From assembly GCA_030144725.1 (NCBI GenBank), contig JASKMD010000026.1, forward strand, positions 10,718,616 through 10,782,615: 64,000 nucleotides of DNA. Direction: 5' to 3'. The notes below the pieces were generated by a model. It did no database searches, was not told where the DNA came from, and was given only the letters and a program-made list of their open reading frames with translations. The position numbers and the translations under genes are program-made. Each line of letters starts with the position of its first letter. Positions within the stretch are counted from its first letter, which is position 1. The DNA comes from Haematococcus lacustris (Eukaryota > Chlorophyta > Chlorophyceae > Chlamydomonadales > Haematococcaceae). This document shows positions 55,113-64,000 of this stretch, piece by piece.

Positions 55113-56178
55113 CCAGCACCGCCAGCGCCCGCCGCGGCGTCCAAGGACATCCTCGCATGGCATGGCTTGCACGCACACATGGAAGGCTTGCGTGATGTCA
55201 AACACGATAGTCGAACCGAACAGTCGCTTCATCCATCCTGGTGGGTCAAGTAAAGGTACCACATGGGATGGGACGTTAAAGCCAGCCCTGACTAGGAGAT
55301 CTTTAATTCATTCCCTTTTGCAAGGGCCGCTCCAGTGCTGTGTCTGGGAGCCAGCATGGCCCGGCATGGAGCACACTGCAGTGGCACACGCCTCGGTGGC
55401 ACCCAATGTACTCACAGCTGAATGCATGGTGCAAAGCTGCAAAGGCACGATTGCCCACCTCCGTAGGGTTGAGAGTTCAAGTCGAGAGTTTAGGTCCTCA
55501 CTCCATGATTGAATGGGAGTGACGGAAAAAATGACTATGCCATATTGGCTTCTGCCCATCAGGCTGCGTGGTTGTTGTGGCAGGTGGCTGTGTCCCCCGT
55601 AGGTCGCCCTTTATAGTATGACAGTGAGGTCCACTATTGTCCTAACAATACGTTGACACCTGGACAATGCCTGGTGTCAGCTTGGCTGCCGCTCACTGCA
55701 TTACTAGCGCCAGTTCACCCAATTGTGGCAGAGATATACAAGCGTATGGTCATGGTCGGCAATCGGTGCCTGTCAGGGCTGCTGCAGTCCTTACTAGGCC
55801 AGCCCTCTCATGGAGGCATGTTGATGGTGTGCTTAATGATGGTCTACACCGCTTCAGCCGCCAGCCATCAGGTTGCTTGGTGGTGGTGTACATGGATTGG
55901 TATAAATGCTAGGCCCTGGCCCAGGGTGCTTCAGTATATCGGTATGCATGTCAGTTTCAGCTGGTCCCAATGAACAGAAAGAGTACCCCTGGTGCTCAAA
56001 ACGCATCGCAGCCACGTAGTCTCTATCAGAGTAACGCACTTCCTTCAACCATGTCTAGAGTATTTGCATGAAGAGTACCTACCCCATGGTGGGACCGGCT
56101 CAGTCAGGTGCTTCATTTTCATGGTTGACGAGCACCACTAGCGAGCATGTCACTTCTTGGCGAAGCTCAGGCCATTCC
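55113..56178. other. Intergenic region between convergent CRC and carrier genes
   Basis: 3' flanks of two convergent genes. At about 55950-56100 lies a short (about 150-bp) derivative of the 7-bp-duplication TIR family: it has the family's 5' motif (GTACCCCTGGTGCTCAAAAC) directly joined to its 3' motif (TTGCATGAAG...CCCCATGGTGGGACC). No gene recognised. Confidence 0.55.
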
Positions 56179-59100
56179 TCACTTCCTCACGCCCAGCAGC
56201 AGCACGCGTGTGGTTCGGTACACCTGCTCCTTGATGCTCATCAACAGGGCGGCAGCCAGAACCGTTTGCACCATCTTGACCTGCGTGTGTGCGGCCAGCA
56301 GGTCAGGGCACTGCACTGAAAACAGCAGGGCAGGAGTGTTGCTGCCCCAGCCGCCCACTGAGTTCAATAGCCATGGCAGGAGGCAGTGAAAGCAATTTTT
56401 GACAGCTTTGAGGCACTCTAGTAAAAAGAAACTGTTTAATTTCAAGTTGAATAATAAGGAGAAAGAAGAGAAGAAAGAAGAAGAAAGTGGAGTGAAGGAA
56501 GTGGAGGAAGAGCCGTCCAGCACAAGGTGGGGCCCTGGGGGCCGGCCAGGCTGTCGGGCGCCCCACCCCTACAGCCCTGGTGCCTGGCCAGGTGTAGTGG
56601 GTGCTAGTCTTACATAGTGTTCAGTCCTCCAGCTCAACTCCTCCCCCACGGGACTCTAGAGCAGAACAGGAGCTCAGCTCACCTGCATGCCCTTAAACAG
56701 GCCAGCCCAGCCCTCTAACCGCACTATGCTGAGGACGGCATGCAGGACCCCCCGGTACCTCGCTTCACTGGCTGTGGCCGCAGAGGAGGCCTGCACAGCA
56801 GCAACCAGGCTCAGCCCCTGCCCCGTGTTCCTTCTGTGTGTACTGGGTGCCCACGGGTCTCTTGAAAGACAGCAGCGTCAGGAGCACAGGTCAACTTGAC
56901 AACCACCACACCCTGCTCTTCATTGCGTGCTACATGTTGTGGCCTGGTGACCTGTGAATGGCCTTCCATGCCTTCACCTGCCACCTGTTCCTAATCAGGC
57001 TCCACCCGCCACCTGTTCCTAATCAAGCTCCATCTACATCCTGATCCCTATCAGGCCCCTATAACAGCCCGCTCTTGATCAGACCGCACCTGCAGCCTGC
57101 TCTTGATCAGCAGCATGGGGTAGGTTACCAGGGTGGCACCCAGCTTGGCCAAGGCACTGAGGAGGAAGGCATCCATAGGGGACAGCGCAGCACTGCACAG
57201 CGCCAACAGCACCACCACCAGGACGCCTGACCCAAGCACCGCCACTATGGTCATGGGAGCGGCGAGGGTCACAGGCAAGGGGACAGGCAACTGGGCCAGG
57301 TCAAATTTGCGGGGCCGCAGCCCCGACCTTGAGGCGCTGGCCCTGCCATACCAACATTGAGCACATTGTTGCGATGCAATAGGTGCTCACGAGATGTTAG
57401 TATTGCACATCCGGTGAATGATGTACCCACCAGCGACTTTTGTTTTGCGTAGTACGTGACGATCGGAACCAAAAGCTTGTTTTCTAGGCCTGGCTTTCGT
57501 TACCAAACGGACCTTTGCGTTGGCTGAATGATTTTTGGCATAAGAAAATGCAGCGATATTTGTTGTTCGTTACCAGTCGGGACCAACTGCGTAACCAGCC
57601 ATGTGATGGTCCTGGACCCTTCGTGACCAGCATTGTTTGGCTGTTTTGAAGAAAAACAACTGGTATCCACGTGACACACATCTTCCAGAGAATGGAGGTG
57701 GATGGGGTTGATGCAGAGAGACCAGGGCCTAAGCTGTCATTGAGGACCTCTAGGTAGTACTCACCCTTTGGTGGAGGCGGGGCAGGTAGGGGCGGCTGCT
57801 GCTGCTGCTGCCCGGCCCCGCCTGGACTCTAGCAGCCGCGCTGTCAACCATTCGTAGAGCAGGAACTGCACCGTGGGGTTGACGACCATGAGGAGAGCTG
57901 CAGGCAGGCCCTGCGGCGGCAGCGGGGGTGACCGGAAGCAGGGACATCAGCTTGCAGTAGCCAAGCCTTTGGAATCCTGGGCTGCAACGAATATCTTTAG
58001 CGCCATCAGCCGTAGCCAGGGAGGGCTGGGCTGGGCTGGGCGGGGTGGGGCGGGGCGGGGCGGGGCAGGATGGGGCGGGGCCAGGGTTCGACCCCCCGTA
58101 CGGGGCCCGTACTTTTGACCAATTTTGGCCAGGGCCCCCGTAACTGGGCCGAAGGCCCAGTACGGGGGCCCGTGATTTTCAAAACTTTAGTTACGGGGGG
58201 AAGTTCATGGGCTATCTACGGGCGCCTGTTATCCTTAGTTCCGCCCGTACATTTCTGCCAATTTCGCTTAATCGGAAAGTCAAGAGCAAGAGAGTCAAAA
58301 TCGCTTAATCGGAAAGTCAAAAGCAAGAGAGTAAGGCAGACTCTATCGGACCAACGGCAGATGACGCGCTTGGTGGGTCCCATTGCATTGTTGACATCTC
58401 CGACGTTGACATGTAGACGCGTCGACATGGGCTTTCTTGAACCGCGCACACCACGCAACCCGCAATCCCGCCTTTCCCGACGAAACTGGCCATGTCAGCC
58501 CAGTGCGCCCACCTTCCAGCCCAGCCCCCTGATGCAGCAGCTTGATAGTGCCTAGTCCCCCAAGTGGCAGGGCAGGTGGGAAGCTTTTGCCAAGCCATCG
58601 GGTGTCACACTGCTGAATTACCCCATCTTCAATTGCACTTGTGGTTTGCCAGTGTGCAATGTGTCAATGTGCTTGTAGCTAACTACCGCACTCTCCTCCG
58701 CTTCCTCATCCTTCACCCTGAGTGGGCACTGGGCAGGAGCTTGTTGACCAGGCTGCAGAAGTTCTGCACCCTTGCTGGTGTGCATTCGTCACATGACATG
58801 ATGCAACCACTTAGCAGTCAAGCAAGATCTTAGAGAGTGATGCTCTAGAGCCCCACATGCTTGCCTCTCAGTGCTGGTCCATAGGCTGTCAACGATGTTT
58901 ATGTCTCAGTAAGAGTAGGTCCCAGCTTAATGTGCCTGCCTGCCTGCTGTGCCACGCTCCTATGTTGGCATGGTTGCTGCAGAGTTGGTTGCTTATAGCC
59001 AGCAAGAGCTGCAAGAGCTGGTCAAACACTGAGCTGGTCCAAATCTAACCTTGTTTAAGCGTGAGATGTAGAGGGTGTCCAGGCCAACCGTGTCACATTG

Positions 59101-62100
59101 CAATCAGCACAGCAGCTGATGGAGCCGGTGTATGTGCAGTTTCCAGTGTTGATGCACTTATCCCAGGTCATGCTCCTTGCGCCATTGTGCCATAGACCTA
59201 GAATGCCATTGTGCCATTGTGCCATAGACCAAGAAGGGGACATGGAGGTGATGAAGTGGCTGAGGCCTTGTTTGACACAGAGGCAGGTGGTGTCACGGAG
59301 GACACCGTGTTAGATGTTGTATGATAACATGCCCTATCCAAGCCGGCCGTAGGCCGGCGAAATTTTTGGGGGGTACAATCAGTGTATAGGGTCCCCGTAG
59401 TTTAACCTGACATCGGTTAAGGGCGCCCTTAGATCAGGTATCGCCAACTGTCGAACCCTGGGCGGGGCTAGGCCGTTTTTGTGAATGCTCATGCCTGCCT
59501 CTGTCCTGCCCTTGCTTTGCGTGCTCCAGATGTACCCTGGACAGTGTCCCTCACCTTCCACAGCTCCCGCACACCGCCCACCCGGTACCGCTGCCTTAGT
59601 ATCTGCACCACGCTCTGCTTGATCAGCTCAGGGTCTCCTGACTTGTAGTTGTTCTAAGGCACAGCAGCGATGGCAGCAGCAGTGGTTGCAGTGGCAGCAG
59701 CATAAACAGCAGCAGTGGCAGCAGTGGCTATAGTGGCAGAAATGGCATTCGCAGTTGTGGCAGCGGCAGCTGTGGCATCACACTGCCCCTGAAGGCCCCT
59801 GACCTGCATCTGCAGTGAAGCCCCCCACAGCGGGTGTGTGATGGCCGCATTAGCACAGCCTGCCAGGCCGGCCACCAGGATGCTGCCCCTGACGCCAATG
59901 TCAGCTGTCCTGGCTGGCCCGGCAGCGCTGGTGGCTCCTGGCCTAGACTGCTGGCGGGCCTGGCAGCAGCGCAGCATGCAAGCACACATGCAAGCACACA
60001 TGCAAGGCCGGGCACAAGGCAGGCTGGGTGGAGGCCCTACCACATGGTCAGGTCTCCACCACCAGGTCCAGCTGCCCAGTGCTGCCAAGTGCACATGTGC
60101 ATGAGCTCTGCCTTCACCTCATGCAGCCAAACACCCTATACCCTTCTAAAACACCCCCTTCTATATGTATAGTATAATGGCGGAGGCCGAGCTGTTACTC
60201 TCCCGTAATGTAGTGGGATCCAGTCATAACTCATTCCTTGCAAGGGGCTCATCATAGGGGCATGGGTTGGATCAATCACAGTTTGATTGACAGGCATACC
60301 AAGATCGCTGAGCTCACTGTTGCCATGGAGCCCATGTGATACACCCCATGCCATGTGCTGGGCGGCAGGGGACCTGCTAGGGGTGGCCAGGGCGCCTGCT
60401 GCCCTCACCCTGCTGCTGCCTGCAGGTCTGGGGTGGCCGGTGCACCGCACTTACCACCAGGCCTTGCTTCAACGTGGAGTAGAAGTAAAAGTACTACAGC
60501 AGCAGCAGCAGCAGGAGCAGCAGCGTGAAGGAGATGGGGTGGTACATGACCCATTCATCCAACACCTACTCCCTTCTTTCCTGCATCTCAAACCCTCCAA
60601 CACCCCTAATCCACCCCCTGCCCCATCCCACCCCCTGCTCCACCAACCAACAGTTCCAAACTACGCCCTGCCCTGCCCTGCCCTGCCCTGCCCTGCCCTG
60701 CCCTGCCCTGCCCTGCCCTGCCCTGCCCTGCCCTGCCCTGCCCTGCCCTGCCCTGCCCTGCCCTGCCCTGCCCTGCCCTGCCCTGCCCTGCCCTGCCCTG
60801 CCCTGCCCTGCCCTGCCCAGCCCAGCCCAGCCCAGCCCAGCCCAGCCCAGCCCAGCCCAGCCCAGCCCAGCCCAGCCCAGCCCAGCCCAGCCCAGCCCAG
60901 CCCAGCCCAGCCCAGCCCAGCCCAGCCCAGCCCAGCCCAGCCCAGCCCAGCCCAGCCCAGCCCAGCCCAGCCCAGCCCAGCCCAGCCCAGCCCAGCCCAG
61001 CCCAGCCCAGCCCAGCCCAGCCCAGCCCAGCCCAGCCCAGCCCAGCCCACCCCACCCCCTCACCAGGCCTTGGCTGACGGCAGTGGCCAGCAGGTTGGGG
61101 CGCAGGCCCCCATACAGCGCCAGCCAGCCCTTGGTCCTGGAGTACTGAGGCAAGGCAGCCACACACCCAGGACACGGCAGGGGCCTGACTGGCTGTACCC
61201 ACCAGCCTGCTCCTCTGACACATCCTGCCGTCCTGACCCTGTGGGGGTTGGGTGGGCCTCCCACCAGCTCAAGGGCACTGTAGCTACTGGCAGCCCAAAC
61301 AGCGAGGCGGCCCTGGCTGGTGATGTAGTGCTGCCCTGTGATGGGTGATGGTTGATGCCCTGTGATGGCTATGATGCTCAACCATTGATTATTATAACGG
61401 GCAATGTCAATGCATCCATTCAATTCAGGAGCCCCAATAAATGGGGCGTACCGAAGGTGCTCTGGTGCTTGTGCTCAGGTAGAGCTGCTGTCAAATTCGT
61501 TTGACAGCGACAAGATGACTATAATACCAGCCTGCTCCTCTGACACAGCCTGCCGTCCTGACCCTGGGTTTTGGTGTGGGGGTTGGGTGGGCCTCCCGCC
61601 AGCTTAACCCACTTGCATTGCATGACACACTCAAGATGGCCAGCCAGCATGCTTTATTAACACATGGGTTGCCACAACCAAACAGCGTCGCATCTGGAGT
61701 TGCTGAGTAGCATTTGGCCTGCTGCAAAGTGGTGTGCTGGCCCAGGGGCAAAGACCAGGGGCGGGGCAGGGTGGTGCTTGTGGATGAGCACTGCACCACC
61801 CGGAACAGCGCAGCAGTGAATGGCCAGCAGCCCTGTGAGAGCAGGCTGAGCAAGCGCAGGGCCACCAGGCCTGCAGGCTGGAAGCCAGCAGCCGGGAAGG
61901 TGGAACACTGCCTGCTGCGCCCAGCCTGGAGCCAGCAGCGTGACCAGCCAGTGCGGTGCCTCACGTGGTGCCCGGTAGTGGCCCCCCGCATCCTGCCACA
62001 GACACATTGCCGCAGCCAGGCGGCCCCGCAGCCAGCAGCCACAGAGGCTGGGCCCAGCACTCCCCCGCCAGCCAAGCCCAGCAACCGCACCAAGGCTGAG

Positions 62101-63072
62101 AAGGCAGCTGAGCCCAGCCAGCCCACCAAGGGCAAAGGAGAGGCCCAGGGCAAGGCTGCCAAAGCCAAGCCAGCACCACAGTCAGGCAGGGTGGCTTGAC
62201 AGGGACTGCAACGCAGCGCTCAACATGCAGGGCATTGGGGAGAGCAGGTGGCGCCCACTGGAGCTGTGCTGGTGGCCACAGCAGGCAGCTCTGCCAGCCA
62301 AGGGCAAGGAGTACCCAGGCCTGGGCTACAAGTGTCTGCAAGACCGCCCACCAGCAGCAGCAGCAGAAGCAGCCTGTGGCACAGTGGTGTGTGCCCCCCA
62401 TTTGAGTTGTCATCAGCTCACAATTAGTGCATGCAGGTCATGACAACTCTAGGCTGTAGCCCTCAGGGGTCAGGCAATGATGTGGGTGGTAGGCGCCCAT
62501 GCACATGTGCATGTGCCATGTGCCATGTGCCATGTGTGTGCATCGGAACATAACTCCACACAGCTCCTTAACATCATCTTGAGCAGTCCCACTAGTGTTC
62601 CCTAGTGGTCCGACTCAAATGGAGGTCGTAGTGGAGGAAGAGGGGGCTGACTCATCCTAGGCGTCTAAGCACATGTGCGGGTGCATGTGTGCAATGCGAC
62701 ATACTGCTGGCCATCATGTGACCCTGCCCTGCCTCTATGTTCTCTAGGGCAGCACACACCACACAAACTTCACGTAGCGGCGAGGGTAGGAACCACAACT
62801 GCTTGCTTAAGGCTGCTTCCTCTCCTCCAGTCGACGTGTGTTGCAAGGCTTGCCATGTTGACACCTGTGTGTGTGTCATCTCACACAGCTGTGCGAACTG
62901 GCATTCTTGGACACCGTTCCAGTGTGGCATGCTGTGTCAACGGACTTGCCGCCAGCAGCGGGTAGGTAGCCGAGAGACTGATGCAGGACCCAACTACGCC
63001 GCCTAGTGCCTCCACTGCGGCTTCTCCCATTAGGTCGCTATAAGTGCGCGTCGATACGATTGCGCGGTGCAT
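56179..63072 (-). CDS. Mitochondrial-carrier-family transporter, peroxisomal NAD/CoA carrier type (PMP34/PXN-like)
   Basis: Exons on the minus strand: 62950-63072 ([29 protein letters not shown]), 61064-61144 ([20 protein letters not shown]), 60455-60493, 59804-59909 ([20 protein letters not shown]), 59555-59653, 57765-57910 ([20 protein letters not shown]), 57090-57192 ([20 protein letters not shown]), 56683-56790 ([13 protein letters not shown]) and 56179-56280 (stop). The three-fold TYP-L-K-R-Q pattern and paired helices are those of SLC25 carriers; [10 protein letters not shown] and THPLW point to the SLC25A17/PXN branch that exchanges adenine nucleotides, CoA or NAD across the peroxisomal membrane. 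Phases agree for the last five exons. An exon after 62950 and one before 59909 are probably missing. Introns carry a hAT element, a MITE, a (GGGCT/GGGCA)n array and Fanzor-like copy H (antisense). Confidence 0.85.
57430..57663 (-). mobile_element. T-rich MITE, copy 2
   Basis: Reverse-orientation relative of 27109-27366: shared segments include GTCGGGACCAACTGCGTAAC or its complement, GTTTGGTAACGAAA-type sequence and TTTCTAGGCCTGG. Ends CAGCG...CAACTGG with a weak TACCCA/TATCCA direct repeat. Older than copy 1. In a carrier-gene intron. Confidence 0.75.
58074..59468. mobile_element. hAT-type non-autonomous element
   Basis: 1,379 bp (58082-59460). Terminal inverted repeat CAGGGTTCGAC / GTCGAACCCTG, perfect over 11 bp, and the 8-bp direct repeat GGCGGGGC on both sides (58074-58081 and 59461-59468). 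CAGGG ends and an 8-bp duplication are diagnostic of hAT transposons. No transposase domain found inside. It lies in the carrier-gene intron between exons 59555-59653 and 57765-57910. Confidence 0.85.
60666..61049 (-). repeat. Composite pentamer array (CCCTG)30-(CCCAG)47
   Basis: On the carrier gene's strand it reads (GGGCT)n then (GGGCA)n and starts about 14 bp after the donor at 61064 (CCTG|GTGAGGGG). Long Pro/Ala and Gly/Trp frames here are artefacts. Confidence 0.95.
61690..62625 (+). pseudogene. Fanzor-like fragment, copy H (C-terminal third plus 3' block)
   Basis: Starts at [10 protein letters not shown] and [18 protein letters not shown], then [40 protein letters not shown], the linker, and a frame break where GGTGGCTGGAC became GGGTGGCTTGAC. 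This turns the Trp-Leu before RuvC-III into a stop, then [19 protein letters not shown] in the other frame. The tail has lost its usual stop. The 3' block runs to about 62625 and ends with the strong hairpin TTGAGCAG...CCACTAG...CTAGTGG...CTCAA. It lies in a carrier-gene intron, antisense. Confidence 0.75.
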
Positions 63073-63149
63073 TCAAACATGCAACGAACTATTACAACGA
63101 ACTGAGCCGGTTGTTTGAATGTCGCCTCTTGACCACCTCAAAGCAGGGC
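63073..63149. promoter_or_regulatory. Short divergent promoter region, carrier / TAF9
   Basis: Only 77 bp separate the two putative start codons (63072 minus, 63150 plus), so the promoter elements must lie here or inside the opposing 5' ends. AT content rises at 63085-63105 (AACGAACTATTACAACGAAC). No clear TATA box. Confidence 0.45.
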
Positions 63150-63653
63150 ATGCCTGAGGGGTCGTCCGATGGGCCTCCGGGCCCGCAACCCCAAGTGGTA
63201 ACCCAAGTGCAGGATCTGCTATCGATGATGGGGGTGGTGGACTACGAGCCGCGAGTGGACCATCAGCTGCTGAACTTCCTACACCGCTACGTCACGGACG
63301 TGCTGTTGGACGCTGAAACATACGCTGAGCATGCAGGTGTGCAGGAAGCCCTGCAGCAGCTGTGTAAGTTCCCTCAGCTCATGTGAAGTGATGTGGGCTC
63401 GTGTAACTGATGTGGGCTTGGAGCAGGCCGTGATGGGGGCCATGTAGAGCTTGACGACGTCCTGCTGGCCATCCAGGCACGATCCACCAGCACCTTTGCC
63501 CAGCCTCCCGACCAGGATGAGATATTTGAGCTGGCGCATGTTGTCAACGACAAGGAGTTGCCCAGGTTCCCTACGAACCGTCCAGGACTTCTTATCCCAG
63601 AAGACAAGGACTGTCTCCTGGCACAGAACTACCAGCTTAACCCCACAGCGTGA
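63150..63653 (+). CDS. TAF9: Transcription initiation factor TFIID subunit 9 (TAF9)
   Basis: Two exons, 63150-63336 and 63427-63653, joined in phase; an alternative donor at 63362 (CTGT|GTAAGT) also keeps the frame and adds about ten residues. About 137 residues. The histone-fold reads VQDLLSMMGVVDYEPRVDHQ, LLNFLHRYVTDVLLDAETYA, EHAG, then VELDDVLLAIQ, followed by the conserved FAQPPDQDEIFELA and the closing CLLAQNYQLNPTA. This matches TAF9/TAFII31 across its whole length. TAF9 pairs with TAF6 in TFIID (and SAGA) at Pol II promoters. The ATG at 63150 (MPEGSSDGPPG) is chosen because it gives the usual short N-terminus. Confidence 0.93.
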
Positions 63654-63771
63654 CAGGATGCCATACAAAGGCAGACAATAGTGCAATAGGCACTGGAGTA
63701 GCGATTTGGTAGGCTGACCTTGGCAGTGTCACACTGAAGTGCCCACCACTCAGCACAGTGATATCGTACAG

Positions 63772-64000
63772 GTCAACAAAACTTATTCAACAAGGAACAA
63801 CATGTTGGACTGTGGGTAATCTCACTCAGCTACTACAAACATGTTTTAGCATCCTTGGTCGCACCCTTGGTGATTGCAAACCCCACACCGGTGGCCCCTT
63901 TCCCCTGGAGCACTGGGTACCTCATCAAAACTAACAGCTTAATGCTTTGTAAGGCTGACAACCTGTGTAAACTACCAGGCCCTATGCATTGTTGCGGGCC
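63772..64000 (-). mobile_element. Fanzor-like subfamily III element, right end, running off the window
   Basis: About 87 percent identical to 46437-46670: AATAAGTTTTGTTG at the outer end, AACATGTTGGACTGTGGGTA, AACTAACAGC...TTTGTAAGGCTGAC, and at the inner end CCTATGCATTGTTGCGGGCC, the codons for GRARNNA-stop of copy K. The coding part should continue on the minus strand past 64000. Confidence 0.7.

Noticed and set aside
60287..61423. 353- and 285-codon ORFs rich in Pro/Ala/Gln or Gly/Trp
   Set aside because: Artefacts of the (CCCTG)n-(CCCAG)n array; the real minus-strand exons at 60455-60493 and 61064-61144 encode a carrier.

Overview
The window reads as nuclear DNA of a GC-rich green alga, probably a chlamydomonadalean chlorophyte (Haematococcus-like is a guess). 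The reasons are a nuclear psaE gene with a transit peptide, genes cut by many small GT-AG and some GC-AG introns, TFIID and CRC-type transcription factors, a CinA/nucleotidylyltransferase protein of the plant type, and very many G-rich microsatellites. It is not bacterial: most long ATG-to-stop frames are simple repeats or shadows, and the real genes had to be assembled exon by exon.

Layout. 1-3893 (minus): Ty3/Gypsy-type retrotransposon with intact gag and pol, pol running off the left edge. 4423-6131 and 30306-31789: two copies of a non-autonomous terminal-inverted-repeat element with clear 7-bp target duplications. 8323-15737 (minus): an unrecognised coiled-coil gene carrying a large insertion. 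22042-28625 (plus): CinA-like/nucleotidylyltransferase gene. 29366-35290 (minus): two Fanzor-like elements in tandem. 36030-36626 (minus): psaE. 39583-40170 (plus): a protein that may be the N-terminus of another Fanzor-like family. 45381-55112 (plus): CRC (TSO1/LIN54-type) gene. 56179-63072 (minus): peroxisomal-type mitochondrial-family carrier. 63150-63653 (plus): TAF9, head to head with the carrier.

The dominant mobile component is a family of Fanzor-like (eukaryotic TnpB) elements, with at least 13 copies or fragments. Pooling copies gives the gene: an N-terminal basic nuclear-localisation signal, three small 5' exons, an acidic/proline region, a helical region, and a split RuvC nuclease with GIDPGV, VDEHRTSR and DRDCNAALN motifs. 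Downstream of the stop codon every well-preserved copy keeps about 250 bp of non-coding sequence ending in a TTGAG/CTCAA hairpin. This is where TnpB/Fanzor systems encode their guide RNA. No copy here is intact; most are internal-deletion derivatives that keep both ends. Five copies lie in introns of host genes, all five antisense to the host.

Other mobile DNA includes a hAT-type element (8-bp duplication), a T-rich MITE (6-bp duplication), a mariner-type MITE (TA), and fragments of the window's own genes copied into 41.1-42.1 kb. Introns carry long GGGCN pentamer arrays, G-rich on the sense strand. No rRNA gene, complete tRNA gene or CRISPR array was seen.
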